From Collybiopsis luxurians FD-317 M1 (taxonomy: Eukaryota; Basidiomycota; Agaricomycetes; Agaricales; Omphalotaceae), in NCBI GenBank assembly GCA_000827265.1, contig KN834759.1:229666-293665 (forward strand): 64,000 nt of DNA. The letters run 5' to 3'. The position numbers and the translations under genes are program-made. Positions 34,634 through 48,013 of the stretch are shown here, one piece after another. How positions within the stretch are numbered: the first letter of the stretch is position 1; every line of letters starts with the position of its first letter. Under the pieces are notes generated by a model. It saw only the letters and a list, made by a program, of their open reading frames with translations, did no database searches and was not told where the DNA came from.

Positions 34634-35030
34634 GATACATCTCTGTATTCTGTTGCTTGATATATTCATATGTTGAGTCCATTGACCAATGAAGATTGGA
34701 ATTGGGAGTGTGATTTGTGATTTGGTGAGGTGTCACAATGGAATGTTAAGAGTGTGCAGAAACTCATCATGCTGTGAAAGACCCAGCTCAAAAGACATGT
34801 AGGGGATTTTGATGAGTGCCCCAACATCTACTAGTATTTGAGATGTACAGCGAACGCCTGTAACTGACACATCACAATTGGTCATTCTACCCTGTTGACA
34901 CAAAAATCCTCTCATGTTCGAAAGACAATCGAGCTAAGTCATGCAGCTTCTTCCCTTCTTATATGGCCAACTCCCATTTCCAATATCATCAGTCATCATA
35001 CCCTCTCTCCATTTTCCATATCCGGCCTAT
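34634..35030. other. Convergent intergenic region, no gene seen
   Basis: The F-box gene and the crinkler-like gene converge here, so this should hold both 3' ends. A minus-strand frame at 34515-34736 overlaps the F-box stop and is not convincing. Confidence 0.45.
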
Positions 35031-37109
35031 TCAGATTTCAGCCAGCAGTATTGCAAAGCAAAAAATTAACACGTACCCCAAAGATCCTTCATAGGTTGCA
35101 TTATTCCTTCTCTGTAAATTGGAATCAGTATAGATTACACAGAAGTATAACTTGATGTACTTTGGGAAGTCTAGATGCAAATGGTAGATAGCATCGAAAC
35201 TGTCAGAACAAACCATCGCTTGGCTTGTGGCGGATGGAGAAACATAGATGTAAGTTATATTTATAATGTTACGCTCCTTCAACCAATTGACGTCGCATTC
35301 TTTGACCGTAGGCGAGTCCCAGATAGTGGCCCGAAATACTATCGCGTGATGCGGTTCGCCGACGAAGAAAGAATCGAATGTGGGAAAGTTGCGAGTCCGT
35401 GGTTGATAGTAAACTCCTACCCTGATTTCTGAGGGTGCAAGGTCGCTGTCGAAGATATGGGTCTCTATCTTTTGGTTTGAGGTTGACCGTCTGAGAATAC
35501 CCATGGGGAGACTAAGACGTGGCATTGGTGAGTGAACAATCTTTATACTTCTATTATGGGCAATGAGGAGTTTACAGGACACTGTGAACCAGCGTCCCGT
35601 TACCTGCTCTTCTTCTTCTGCTGGGAGGGGTTTCTCATCGAAAAGGCTCCAGGACCCACCTCCTTTGGCGAGTAATCCGTGGCAATAGGTGGCATAGAGA
35701 TCTTCTGCCAAAGCCTTTGGACCAGGACGGCTGACAGGTGCGAGCCACCGATACAACCGGGATGCAGCGATTCCATGATCCCAGTGGAAGCGCCGAAGCA
35801 CCTTTTGCATCGTATGATCCGTAGGAGGATTAATTCGAAATTGTTTTCGATTCTCATCGGAGATGGGAAAGACTGTGAGCAGTCTGTGTGCGATACTTTC
35901 GGCTCCTTGTATGTCCTGGTTTTCGGCGGCACCAAGCTTCTCTATGATGGTTGGTTCTGCGGAAGAGCATGCCAGTACGACTGACTTTTCGGATATGTGA
36001 ATAGCCGCTTCGTTTAGTAGTTTTTCGAATTTCTGCGTTCGCGTTGCGTAGTTGTAGGCATTCCGAGCGGAACCCCCATATTGTCGGTGAAAATTCAACA
36101 GTGCTTGCTCCGACACGTTCTGTTGACCCTCTAATCTCTGCAGCTGCCGTCTAAGGGCACCGTCAACAACAATTCCTGCCGTAGTCAGATTGAACATACC
36201 CAGCAATTAGCTCCTCGCAGCTCCAGTCCTTCATTACGAAATAATCAACCGTCGGCATTTTCGATCTCCACTTGAATCGAATCGGTCTGGGGGATGCGGC
36301 TTGGATTAAGAATCGCCCAAAATCTATGAATTGGTCTGGAATGGCTTCCAGCTCAATATTGGAGTCGATGAGACACCAGGTTGCCTTCGACATATTAGCT
36401 GTTGGTCCCAGACTAGTGATAAACCTTACCTTGGGGATGAGATCATCACGCTCGGGGGCGATTAAGGACGCCCAGTCAGCATGGTACTGCTGACCGTCCT
36501 TCCATACTATGGCGACAGAAGCCGAATCCATATACAACGTCGGTAGGTTTGCTGCGCGACGTAAACACCATATAAATTGAAGGAACATCGATTTTCCTGT
36601 CGCTGTATAGTTAGTGCGAATGAATAATGTATGTGAGGGATGCGGATTCACCGATACCCGGCATTCCAGTGATGATGAGGCCTCCTCCCGGTAGTGAGAC
36701 TTGGTCGGGAGCTTCGCCTTTCGCAGAGAATGGATTCGGATAATCGTCATACGGCAAATTATCCAAATCTTCGATAGTGTCATGTTGAATACAAATGGGA
36801 TTAGTGTCTTCGTTCGTATCAAACGAAGTCCACCTGGGTCAAATTCATTCAACGATATCAATGAGGAAACCAGAAAATGGATTACTGATGATTATGCATC
36901 CATAAAAGGATCGCCTTGAGAGCGTCGTGGTACTCTTGGCGGACCATCGCCTTCTCTTCTTTTGAACGGATTTGATTGAAAATCCAAATGGACTTCGGTA
37001 CGCGGATGTTTTCGATGCGAGTCGACGCTTTGCGAGTAACAAGTGCTTTTTCTGGAAGACATACGCCTTGCGGCTGTGAACTAGAAGGGTAAAAGTGAAC
37101 GGAGGTCAT
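35031..37109 (-). CDS. Crinkler-like P-loop NTPase protein
   Basis: Exons are spread over 37109-36907, 36836 to about 36649, 36597 to about 36187, and 36120-35031. Splicing 36598-36648 restores a perfect Walker A motif (GMPGIGKS) after GGGLIIT. Upstream, AMVRQEYHDALKAI resembles the helix that precedes the P-loop in CRN/REase-type NTPases. Downstream come LPTLYMDSASVAIVW and DWSCEELIAG. The last part has no recognised domain. Several joins are by-eye choices: GTAATC donor near 36906, and an acceptor GCAGAG near 36121 that keeps frame. Both ends are uncertain, since the C-terminal 30 residues look unlike coding sequence. By family these proteins are multi-copy in basidiomycetes and act as nucleic-acid-processing or defence-type modules; no function is shown. 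Confidence 0.6.
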
Positions 37110-37431
37110 TCCTTGTAGAGAAGCAAATAGGGGCAAAATAGGGTTGTTGATATTAAGCACCCGGCGTCTAATTAGCCGCCATCGGTTGTCACAGCCACAG
37201 CAAACATCTGAGTACATCGTGGGTTGGGTCGTCGGCATATTCATTAAAAGATATAACAAGCTAAGCAATTGTTCCTCAACTACAATGTTGTCTACGGCCG
37301 ATTTCTGGGTCGTTGGCTCGTGGCAAATGTGACTCAGAGGACTACAGACTTCGGCGGAAGTGTCAAAGCTAGATATCGCACCTATATAAGGCAACTATGG
37401 CAGTGTAATCCGATGATCAACTCTCTCTACT
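37110..37431. other. Region between the crinkler-like gene start and the UTP10 stop
   Basis: The minus-strand frame of the crinkler-like gene continues upstream to 37394 without a stop, so the true start could be earlier than given. The sequence GGCGTCTAATTAGCCGCC near 37167 resembles the palindrome found near UTP10 but is imperfect. Nothing else is seen. Confidence 0.4.
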
Positions 37432-40400
37432 TTATAACCCACCGATGCTTCCTGCCACGCTCTCTACTGCATCTTTTAATCTATATGATTCTCTCGTAAC
37501 CAGATCATTCTCGTCCTCGCAGCATTCTGCAATGAATGTAGCTGTCTCAGCCACGAAGCCTGGCGCAAGCAATTTTCAGAATATATTAGCTCCGGAGTCC
37601 AAAAGGAACGTACCCATTAGTTTACTTCCGCATGCCCTCCAGATTGCTTCTGCACAAGTCAAGGCAAACAGTCGTGTTTTAGCATCCTCCGAGCGAGTAT
37701 GCATGAGTATGTCCAAATTAACTGATTTGAGCACGCTGTCATCACTGACGGTCTCCGCTCCGGCTACAAGGCAGTCTTGAAGTAACGCTCTGGTAGAGTC
37801 AGGCATATGAAGCTTTACGCATACAGGAATCTGAGCGATTAAAGTTGTGGAGAGCTGGCGGATTTTGTCGTCTCGCCAGAAGCCTAGAAAGAAAACATCA
37901 GTCCATTGAGACGGAGGCGAGTGCTTTGAACATACCCCCATCGTCGCAAGCTAAGCTCTTGGCTAATGTTTCAAGAACGGGTGGTAAAAGCTCCTTATCC
38001 TCTAACCCAGCATTTGTATAGCCTTTCAGTATATCAACGAGGGGCGATAAGAGCATTGACATGTATGGGTTCATCAAGCCCTACAATCGAGACGATTATT
38101 GAGGATTGGTGTAGTTAGGCAAGTTGTGAGCACATACCTTAAAGTAATCCAAGAGCCCGATATAGACGCGGCAGAACATGATCTTTGTTTCAACCTCTAC
38201 ATAAGAAAAGATTAAAACAAAGGATCGTGGGTAGCGCAGACCGGCACGCGATAGAAGATGTGTCACTCACCATTTTCCCTGGCAAATGCCCAGTCGTACA
38301 GCCTCCTGAACAACGGTCTAAATGACTGCTCGTTCAGTTTTATGACAAGCTCTACGAAGGCGGAAATCGTTTGCGTCTAGTTGGAGCAGCTGTCGGGTCA
38401 ATTCAGAACGAAGAAATCAATATTACTTACTGCCACTTGCTCTTCGGCATACCCTTTCGTAACTTCAAAAGCACTTAGGAAGACATTGAATAATGCACGG
38501 AGGTTATCCTGGATTGCAGGCCGTGTTGCACTACGGATGGAACGTTTGAGAAGGTCGAAGTATCCCACCACGGCATCCTAGCAAGCATCAAAGATTTAAT
38601 ACCGAAGCGACACAGTTTTAATATAGACAGTTACCATATTGGACGAATTTTCCAGCGACTTCCAGAAGTCACAGAGCGTAGGTAATAGAATTTTGCTTGG
38701 AGCCTTCTTCGAAATAGTTTTCATTAAATTGTATACTTCTACAGGAGGCTTGGGGGAAGCAGAACAAAGGTCGAGGTAAAATTTGGTGATTTGCGTGAGC
38801 TCAGCCGAACTCCAAAAAGTTGGGATTGCAACAAGAAGATTGTGTAGGAGTTGTACGGTGTCGACGATAAGGCCTAGAAAAGGATAGTCAGTAGAAATAG
38901 ATGTAAAGAGGTGAGGGCCACAACCTTCCGGTCCGTCTCTCAGAACGATCACTGCCTGAGAAACCATGTTACGGAAGTGCGGAATAAGCCGAGGGCCTAG
39001 TTTGGCGCTGCATTGATTTACATCAGCACCGAGGATTGTAACGCAGAAAAATTCTACGCACGGCAGTGAGACCAAAGCCTTCACAGCAGCACCTACGACA
39101 TCCATATCCCCTTTCACATTAACAGCCCCCACCAACACTGGGATCAGTGCTGTGATAGAAGTCTCTTCTCCAGGGCATAGAGTTGATCCAATCACCCGAA
39201 GAGCGTTGAACGCTGACACGACAAGAGATTGTTCCGGCTGCTGTGATAACACTCTATGCACAAGACTGCATATTTGAGTGATGGAAGAGACAGCATTTTG
39301 GCGGACAGACATCGCAACCTGAGGTAAACGTGTAGTGAGAAGTGAAAGGGCGCCTTCTTGGATCTAGTGAATCATTAAGTTAGCATTGGCCGCTTTCGGT
39401 AGCGAGTCCATCTTACCAGATATTCATCGTTGGAGAGCATAAGCAGGACCGTATCAATGAAGCTGGCCGCTGACATAACACTCAGGACCCTAGTCATCGA
39501 TAGTCGTGCACTTTTCGCGATATCCTCGATCTTCACTTCAGCGTTCCCTGCGGCTCCTGAGGCGCTCTTCGTAGAGAGAGTGATGAGAATAGAGACGATG
39601 TCGCTCAATTCGCCTCCTTCTGGTTGCACCACGTCCATAGCATCAGGTTTTGGGGGTGGTTTCGAGGACGTAGGGAATGTCTTTGCAGCGAAACCAACGA
39701 ATGCAATGATGGCTTGAGCACGTCGCCTGAAGACCGTGGGCAGTGATACAGAATGATCTTCGAGCCTACAAAGAGAGATATCAGTTACAGACAGCTTATG
39801 CCTTCTGGCTACATACGATAAGTCATCCAGGAGGGTTTTCTCTGTACTCTCTGGTGATATCGCCCGATGTAACAGGCGTTCGCTTTCGCGAAGCATTTCC
39901 GCCAGGACCTAGATACATTATATTAAGGCTACAGTTGCGCGAAAATGTTAAAGACCTCATTTACCCAGACTTGAAGCCGTGGTTCGAAATGATGCACAAG
40001 GGCGGTCGGCAAAGCTAATGCACCCTGTGCATCTCCGGTGTCCTTTTCTTTTCCCTTTCCCTTAGCTTTAGAGCCAAGAAGGTGTTGTTGACTGCGGATG
40101 ATCTTATTCGCAGATTTTTCTATCAAGAGAAGGCAAACAGGGGCAAGGAAGTCTTTCGGACCCAAGACAGCGATAAGATGGGAGAAAAAGCTGCAACATG
40201 GAAAAAAAAAAACCAAAACTGAAAAAAAAACCAAAACAAAAGGTCAAACGACATACTTGGTTCGACGATGCCGAGGGATGTGATTCGCTGCATCCGTAAA
40301 GACCCTCAGGAAATCTCTGGCTCCGATATACAAATCCAGACCGCCCAATGGATGTGACTGTTTTAACGAGGAAACCATAACGGGAACAATACTGTCCACA

Positions 40401-43400
40401 GTCTGTAATCAAGTTCATTAACAGAGTATCAACCGATTTGTCAAACTCTTTCACAAACCTTTTGAACAATCCCCCACCCATACCCGTCGTCTCTACTCAA
40501 CATCGATGATGCTCCACTGCCTTCGGCTCCTTTCCCTGATCCACCAGCCATGGCTGCAGCACCAACGCCCATAAAGGTGAATACTGGCATAACATTCCGT
40601 AAAACGCTTTCTGGTGCGAGTCTCGCAAGGCCGGCGATGAGTAGTAATGCTTGATTGAGTGTTTGAGGATTAGCTGAAACTCTGATGATCTCAACGAGTA
40701 CATCCAGACGAATAGGTGTCGGGTTGAGGTTTGGCGGATCTCGAACTCCAGTGGCGACTCCGTCAACACTGGACATGATGTTTTGACATACGAATTCCAC
40801 TGAAGTCGTTCCGTAAGTAGAGGCGCTTGAGGCTTGGAAACGAATAACTTGGGACAGGGTTTCCAGCAGGTGAGTGATGAGGTCAAAGGAAGGAGGTAGG
40901 GCTCCGAGCTCGGATGATGTGGCCGATTCAGATAAAGATGTGATAGAGAGGGAGGCGAGAACTTCAGCGAGGATTGCTAGGCTTTGGAAGGGACTGGTTT
41001 GCTCGTCAGAGGATCCATCCGCACTTGTTTCAGAGTCAATGTAGTGTATATAAAAGGAAGGCAATAGACATACGTCTCGGCCTGCGAAGGATCGACTCTA
41101 GCCTTCTTCGACGGCGGTTCCACCTCGGACTCACTGCCTTCGATGGTATCCCCTAGCGCTTTGCAATATTTATTCAGTAACCCAATAATTGTTTGGGCTT
41201 GATCGTCTACATGAGTACCCAAAAGTTTTCCGAGTAGTGTTTTGACAGGCAAAGTCTAAATTCATATTAATTTCAGTAGTCGGAACGAAGAAACAAAGGA
41301 CATCATACCTCGTCACCCACTTGTGCTTTTCTGTCCGCCGCGACGGCTGCATCAACAACCACCTCGACTATCTCTATCCGTTTATCTTTTGGTAACCCTC
41401 CGGATACCCATACCCGTGTCGTACACTCAATAAGGGCCGGACGAAGGGAGGTGAGGGAATCTGTAAAATGACACACAGAATGTCAACTCGATGATGCAGG
41501 GCGCCAAAGCTCCATAGAACACTGACCATCTCCAGCAAACACTTTCATCAAAAGCCTACACAACACATCCCAAGGCTTCGTGCCGTTGTATTCCGCATCA
41601 TCGAGCTCGAATATCCCCGGATCACCAAACACCACTTTTACCGCCAACTTGGCCGATTCGTTCAACCCCACCACGCTTCTCCCTGTCTTTTTGGCTTTCG
41701 TCGCCTTGTTAGAACGAGTAGCGAGTGGTAGTCCCTGTTCAGCGGTGGAGACGCTATGCAGGAAAGGTACCAGGAGTAGGGCGGCGTCGGTTTCGGGAAC
41801 TGCCTTTCTCTTCGATTTCGTAAGTGACGCTTTCGTCTTGCCCAAGAACCGTTGTTGAGCCAACTCGAAGCAAGGCGCGATGATTTGCAACAAACCGGTT
41901 TGCGTCTCCGGGAGGATGGTCAGCGCATTCACGTGCGAGAGGAGATAGCATAGGATGTGCGTGCGGTATTTGACCGATTCTTTCTCTTGATTTTTATCCC
42001 TGAAACAATATGAGAGATACAGGGAAGAGAATCAAAAGGAATTGCGTACGAGGAAGCAAGCTGCTCGGCATGCCACGCGCCAATGTACTCTCCATCGGCT
42101 AAAAAGTGCTCTCGCATCTCAGCTAGACTAGATACAAATGCAGCGAGGTCGTCTGGAGAAAGATACTGCAATTCAGCTTCATTCTTATTATTCCCTGTGC
42201 CAAAAACATTTGTGTTCAATTCAGTAAAAACGAAAAATGACGGGGACCGACCGTAGACCCGATCAAACGCATAAACGACATCAAACTTTTTCCCCTTGCC
42301 AGTCTCACTGACGCTCAACTCTTTCAACAAGACCAAACAGTCCACTGCGGCCTTCCTAATCTCCTGCTCCGAGTTGGATAGCGCAAGTACGACCGAAGGT
42401 AATAGAGTCTGAAAATCGATTCCGGAAGAAAGAGTAGCATGAGCTTGGAGGAATGCTGAGAGATGATACAGCGCCGGAGCGCTCAACGCAGTCCTATCTT
42501 CATTATCCAAAGCACCCGTCAAAGGTGATACATGCCCAAACCCAAAGCGTAGCCAAACACTCGCGAGGAACACCCCTGCCTCCCCTCCTAAATTCGCAAA
42601 CAAAACCCGTATCACATGTATTCTCGCCTGAGGTGCCCCAGAAGCCAAAGCGAGATTTGCAAAAACGTAGAGCTGCTGCATGAGGGACGCGTACATATCG
42701 GGTTGCGATTCAGGATAAACCCAGTCGACAGCTTCTTTGGTTGTCCCTAAAGAAGGCTGTAGGGCAGCGATATCGGATAAAAGCGCGAGGTAGAGGAGAC
42801 CATCTGTGCTCCGGCTGTTGGGTTTGCTCACTATTTGAGCGGCAAGTTTGGTAGATAGAGCTTCCTCCAGCCCGGATTCCTCGACCTGAATCTGGATCTG
42901 TTGAATTTGCTTCTCGCGGGAGATGGTATTGATAACTTTGGAAGCGAGTTTTACGGCATCGCTGGTCGTTTTGAGTACTTCGCGAATAATGGACAGTCCA
43001 AGAAGTCGGACGTGAGAGTTGGGGTCGGAAAGTTTCTGAGTGAGTTGACCGAATTCCGTTTCGAGTTGGGGTGAAGACGCGATGTGGACTGCAGAGCACA
43101 AAAAATCATTACTCTCGTATGAATAAGGACGGAAAGTTGAAAACGTACCAGCGATCTGTTTGGCCACCGCAGCATTCAATGCAGGCATTGTGTCCCCATC
43201 TTCATTCGCCTCACCCACTGCAGCCAAAGCTTCCAAACATCCCCCAATCCACGCATGCGTGGACCCAGCTTCTCGCAAGAGATCCCAAACAGCATCGGTA
43301 GTCTTCCCCCTCGGTTTTGAATATAGCAGGTATGGAAAGATAAGACGATGGAAGACATCGTTCTTCCAATTTACGTCCCAGTCCGGATTAGCAGTAGCTA

Positions 43401-45452
43401 ACTTGTGGATGACAAAAGTCAGATGTTCCTTGATAATCGCGCGCTTGGGAGGCTTTACCGCCTCTGCACCAGTAGACGGTGCTGCAGGGAATAGAGTACC
43501 GCTAAGAAGCTCGAGATAATTATGTGCGGTGTCTTTGGAAGCCAAAACGACATCAACGAGATTCTTGTGGCTCTCAGTGGTATCGTACAGCGCTTCCAGT
43601 ATTTCTAGATCAGTGTCAATCACCCGCGCGAGAAGGGCCTCGGTTATTGACTCCCACTCGGCGATGTCTGCAACTTGAAGGAGTTCAAACAATGCTTTCA
43701 CCCCAATTAAACGTACAGAAGAGTCCGCGTTGGAGGACGCAATCAAAGCGTCACGAAGTTTCGATGAAGATTTCGAAGTAGTTTTGGAGGGTGAAGTGCT
43801 GAGAAGAGAGAGAGACAGGACGAGCTCGTCAAGTTTCTTTCCCTCATCTTCGTCGAAGTCTTCATCTGCTTCTAGATCATGTCGTGTACTTCGGAGGACC
43901 GCAGGGTACCGTTGATAAATGGCTGACAGCAGCGAATGAATGCTGGCATTAGGAGAGACAGACTCGAGGGTCGAACGAAGTAAATGCGACGTGATGTGGC
44001 GGATCAGTGTTAGAGGAGGAGGTGATGCAGAGGTGACAACACTCTCGAGCATAAGCAGAGCCTGAGAAGCTTTTTCACCTTCAGGAGAGGATAGTCTACC
44101 GCGGATCAGACTAACTCAATCATCATGTAAATAGAAAATTCACCTTTTTGTCAACACTCCCAGAAAAGGCTGAAGAACCTTTTCTGCGCCTTCCCATGAT
44201 ACCAGTGCCTCTACGAATTCTGGAACAAAATCTCTGTGGTGATTCTGAGTTTCGAAGAAATACGGATGACGAAATTCACTGACGGGACCGCAAGCATCTT
44301 GTTTAGGATCTCTTCATCCTTATCTGAAGCAATGTCAGACTCTGAAAGCTTGTCCTGTGCTGAACAAACAACGACGAGAGTCTTGACCAGCTGTTGCGCG
44401 CCGATTCCTGCTCCCGGGGTCGCGGCACCTGTTATTCCGGTAAGAATAACTTTCAAAGCGGCAGAAGTCAGGGAACGAGGAGTTTGAGAGGATAAGGTGG
44501 CGAGGACAATGTACGAAGTGAACTGGAAAAAGAGGTTGAATATCAAACTGAATCAATCTATTTTGAAAAAACTTACGATCGTATCCCGTTCAATACCGTC
44601 GTACTTTTTACTCTTCTTCGCCTTGGATTTCACTTTCGGTATCACCGACAGCGGTTCGAGCACTGCCGAAAATACCAACGCCGAAGTGCCTTCCGACAAA
44701 CCTTTGGACCCGCTCGCAAGAACAAAGTCATGCATCGTTGCAGCCCAAAACGCGACCAACGTCCTAAAGAACTTGCCCTTTGAAAAAGAGCCATCCTTTG
44801 GTCCTTTCAAAGCCTCACCCAAAAGTCCCACCACGAGCCTTGCAAAATCCCCGTCGCGCAGCATCGCCTGAACCAGCGCCTGCCTTGGCAGAATTAGATC
44901 GGCTGAGGAGGTCGGTTTCTGAGCCTGCTTCTGATGTGGGACAAGAAACTTGAACATTGATTCCTTGCCGAGGTGCAAAATAGTGAGCATTTTGCCCCAG
45001 TGTTGCGTTTCGTGGTACGGTAAAAATAAGGCGATGATGGCACGGACATTGAATTCATTAACACGGAATCTCCTGACAAGCCATTCCAGAATTTTTGTCG
45101 CAGCTCCCTCCAGTAGATAGGCACCCAATTCCTGCAAACACCCTTCCAAAGCCGCGTCCAATTCCCTGACGGCTTCTGGCACGAGCAAAGTCCGGTCCAC
45201 ATTCCTAGCTTGATAAGAGAATAGTTGATCCTCGTAAGCCGGCACTCGAGGGTTTAATATCGATAAAGCATCGAAACCGCTGCGTCCAAGAGCAAATATC
45301 GAGTCGAGGTCGTGCTCTGCGGCCTCTCGTGGATTGACAAAAAGATATGAGTCGACTGAAGCGTGTTTTCCTCGTGTACGACTTCGGTCTAAGAGAATCT
45401 GGGCATTTTGAGAAGCCTGCGCGGCAAGCTGAGAAGCTAGAGCCGTGGGCAT
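37432..45452 (-). CDS. UTP10: UTP10/HEATR1, U3 snoRNP-associated HEAT-repeat protein
   Basis: This very large gene has many short introns and covers about 8 kb. The N-terminal exon (45452-44553) carries the family pattern: RDAAEHD-like block ([20 protein letters not shown]), then [14 protein letters not shown], and [18 protein letters not shown] followed by [10 protein letters not shown]. The middle exons form the U3-associated HEAT-repeat rod (for example 44052-41929). The C-terminus has [20 protein letters not shown]. After one more intron (donor GTACGT near 37632) comes [20 protein letters not shown], and the protein ends GGL. By family it is a t-UTP component of the small-subunit processome in the nucleolus, needed for 18S rRNA processing and rDNA transcription. 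The start is the ATG at 45452, preceded 56 bases upstream by a 16-bp palindrome. Confidence 0.95.
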
Positions 45453-45507
45453 CAAGGTGGACGTCGAGGACAGAAAAAAAATTTGAAGCGGCAGGCAAAC
45501 AGCGCAG

Positions 45508-45523
45508 GCGTCTAATTAGACGC
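45508..45523. promoter_or_regulatory. 16-bp perfect palindrome upstream of UTP10
   Basis: GCGTCTAATTAGACGC is a perfect palindrome with a TAATTA centre. It lies in a conserved block of about 40 bases (from AGCGGCAGGCAAAC to GACGC and GAA) that recurs at 47943-47983 upstream of the second SRPBCC copy. It lies 56 bases before the UTP10 start codon. A homodimeric factor site is a reasonable guess. Confidence 0.5.
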
Positions 45524-46014
45524 TGAATTCCATCTCCTTCAAGTCTCTTTTTCTTTTTTTTTGTGAAGCGTTGGTGTTCTTCGGCGAGTAACAGGGTCAC
45601 TCCCGTCAAACCGCTGGAGTGCAAGGCGCTTGAGCCGAGCTGTTTTGAAAAATGTGACACCGCCCGAGGGAATGCGTTACGCACTAGGTGATAGGGCACC
45701 TGTGTGTGGGGCTCCATGCCATTTCCTCCCATTCTCCGAAGCTAAAGGAAAAACATAAGGTATAAAACAAACTATAGCATATCCGGATCAATCCATAGCT
45801 ATCCCCCTACCTACCCCATCCCGGCGCGTATACCCACTAAAACTTCGGCCTCCATTTATCTGGGAGGTTGTCACAGTCCTGCAGGAGGCGTTATAAAATG
45901 GACATGGCAAGAGGTTCTGCAGCAGGACCTCCGCCTCCTGGACAAGCCTCTCTTTCGAAAACGAGGTAGTATGAACAAGCAGTTAAGTTCTAACCGCGAT
46001 TTGACGGTCTTTTT

Positions 46015-46815
46015 CTAGCATTTTTCTATAGTCTCTTTAGAAGGAGGTGATCTGCCTTTTATGACGCGCTCACATCTCAGTTTCCATTTCAGCTGCGTAG
46101 ATTCTGAGATGATCATTCTGTACAGGCATGAGTCCCCTTGTAGTGATTTACCTTCCTGATCTTTTAATTCTGTCAGGCCACAACTCAAAATAGACCCGAC
46201 GAAAGGCTCTATCCATTGGGACTTTTTATCTCTCCAAAGGCTCTCAGCCAACGCCCAGATTTCAGTTTGGCCAGGACATTGGCACTGTGTTAATATATCC
46301 TCCATTGATTCGGTTTCGTGACAGTGTTGGCATGTTGCTCGATGTTCGCAGTTCGGTATGTTCTCCTAATATTCGCCAATTTATATCCATTGCATGCCAT
46401 CATCCATGCGAAGTATCTGAATTTCCGAGAGAAGTCCTTGTGCCTAAGGCTTCTCCATAACATACGCGCTGAGGATTCCATGCCATTAGTCCCCTCAGCA
46501 ATACTCTTGGCTCTTCCAATGTTAATTCTGGTTGAGCGGCGATTTAACACCTCAAATTATGTTTTTGTTGCCATTTTTCGCTTCCAGATTGCCTTGTAGG
46601 CCAGCGATTGGCTTAAACTTTGGAGTTTGACACCTGTCAGGCGGAGGCTTGGCTCGATGTCAGTGCCAATCTCGTCGGCTTCCTCTTTGCTACATCCTTC
46701 CTTTGCCAGCTTATCAGCTGGCTCGTTTCTCTCTATTCCAGAGTGTCCTTTAACCCACTTGAAGGTTGTTGGGGCCTTTCTCTGTCTAAGGGTAGCAATA
46801 GTTGCTCCTTCAAGT
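46015..46815 (-). mobile_element. Decayed non-LTR retrotransposon fragment (RNase H and C-terminal tail)
   Basis: On the minus strand the RNase H motif WVKGHSGIERNEPADKLAKE lies near 46690-46775. It continues into LRLTGVKLQSLAYKAIW and, after frame breaks, ARMLWRSLRHKDFSRKFRYF. HCHETESMEDILTQCQC, WALAESLWRDK and LKWKLRCERVIKG follow. That order is the C-terminal end of the basidiomycete LINE polyprotein. Reverse transcriptase and endonuclease parts are absent, so this is a 5'-truncated, frameshifted relic. It sits between UTP10 and the first of two SRPBCC copies, apparently splitting an ancestral shared upstream region. Confidence 0.8.
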
Positions 46816-46860
46816 TCTTACTCGCTCCTTACTCGCTTCTTACCACCACCTCCGCTGGAT

Positions 46861-47456
46861 ATGTCCAGGGGAACCTCTAAGCCCCCACAAATATCCTCTG
46901 CCGTGTTTGCAGTATCGACATCTATTATAATCTCTGCATCCCCAGAAAAAGTATGGAAAATATTACTTGACTTTGATTCTTACAAGCAATGGCACGCGAA
47001 TTTTAGTACCAATCAGTTATTCGTTAATGAAATATTTTCTTTAGGAACCCTTTCGTACGCTCTCAATCCATTGTGAACAACCCAAACTCCACACCTCTCG
47101 CCGTCGGACATCACCTCTTGTTGAGCGCGATACACCTTCCGCCGACGATGGATGATGCCAATGTCGGCTTTTTTCAGAAGCATTCGTCACTGGAAGAAGT
47201 CACCGTCCTGGATCATGAGAATCGCCGAGTAGCATTGCGTTTCTCCAGTATGATTCCAAGATGGATGTTGGACGCTGAACGGTTACAGATGATCACCGTA
47301 GAGGAAGCCGGGGGAGAGACCAAGTGCAAGTATGAATCTTATGAAGAGTTTAAAGGGATTCTGGCCTATGTTGTGCGTTGGTATGTTGGAAAGGAGCTCA
47401 AGCTCGCTTTTGATGCAATGGCGAAAGGTCTCAAGGAAAGAGCGGAACAGACGTAG
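46861..47456 (+). CDS. SRPBCC (START-like) family protein, copy 2
   Basis: Two exons (46861-46991, 47045-47456) give about 180 residues. The N-terminus has SPEKVWKILLDFDSYKQW and the second exon gives NPFVRSQSIVNNPNSTPLAV, HLPPTMDDANVGFF, DHENRRVALRF and KCKYESYEEFKGILAYVV. The splice falls at the same place as in the copy at 48014, but the donor is GC (GCACGC) instead of GT. Such GC-AG introns are rare, usually with GCAAGT, so this copy may splice poorly and be on the way to decay. Upstream it keeps only a short piece (ACCACCTCCGCT) of the promoter seen in the next copy because LINE sequence lies there. Confidence 0.72.
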
Positions 47457-47942
47457 TTCTGTCGTGCCCTTGATAACCCCCTCCGGGACGGTATCGTTGA
47501 CGGACTTCAAATGGCGGATTATATTGCAGAATAACCTGTATTGATTATTAGTTTCGGATCTTTCAAAAGTTTCAACACTATAAACTCATACTTTCGTCTG
47601 GAATAGGTCAGACCCACCGTAGCCCAAGCAAAATTGATGGTCTGGCTACTGAACGTACTGATAACTGTATCTCTACTCGGTATGGACCTACGGATATGTT
47701 CTTCAGTATTTGTTTGCCCTTCCATTATTTTGTTACTGCTATTGCATACGTTTCCGTTTTTGTTTAGTGTACTACTACTACGTACATACTTGTATAGTTG
47801 TGCGGTATATGTATGTGTAAATTCGAAGGGAAAACTACAATTCATTGTGAGAGATGTAGGAAATTCGCTGATGTGGTATACGCGAAAGGCACGACCTCAG
47901 ACCCCAGGGTTCACTGAGCTCGTCTGGTCGTCTGGGAATTCC
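47457..47942. other. Spacer between SRPBCC copies 2 and 3
   Basis: This is 3' flank of copy 2 and upstream region of copy 3. The segment after the stop resembles that after copy 3 (GTCGTTGACGGACTTC-type words at 47496 and 48664), so the flank was duplicated. No gene is seen. Confidence 0.5.
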
Positions 47943-47963
47943 AGCGGCAGGCAAACGGCGTAG

Positions 47964-47979
47964 GCGTCTAATTAGACGC
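47964..47979. promoter_or_regulatory. 16-bp perfect palindrome upstream of SRPBCC copy 3
   Basis: Identical GCGTCTAATTAGACGC palindrome, 35 bases before the start codon at 48014, in the same conserved 40-base context as at 45508. The two sites link UTP10 and the SRPBCC genes through a shared upstream element. Confidence 0.5.
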
Positions 47980-48013
47980 AGAACTTCTTCTCTTACAACC
48001 ACCTCCGCTAAAT

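Noticed and set aside
37160..37180. Third copy of the palindrome GCGTCTAATTAGACGC
   Set aside because: The site reads GGCGTCTAATTAGCCGCC with a mismatch and lacks the flanking 40-base block, so it is probably unrelated.
46318..46860. Plus-strand frames over the LINE fragment
   Set aside because: The minus strand carries the RNase H motif and LINE tail; the plus frames are shadows.
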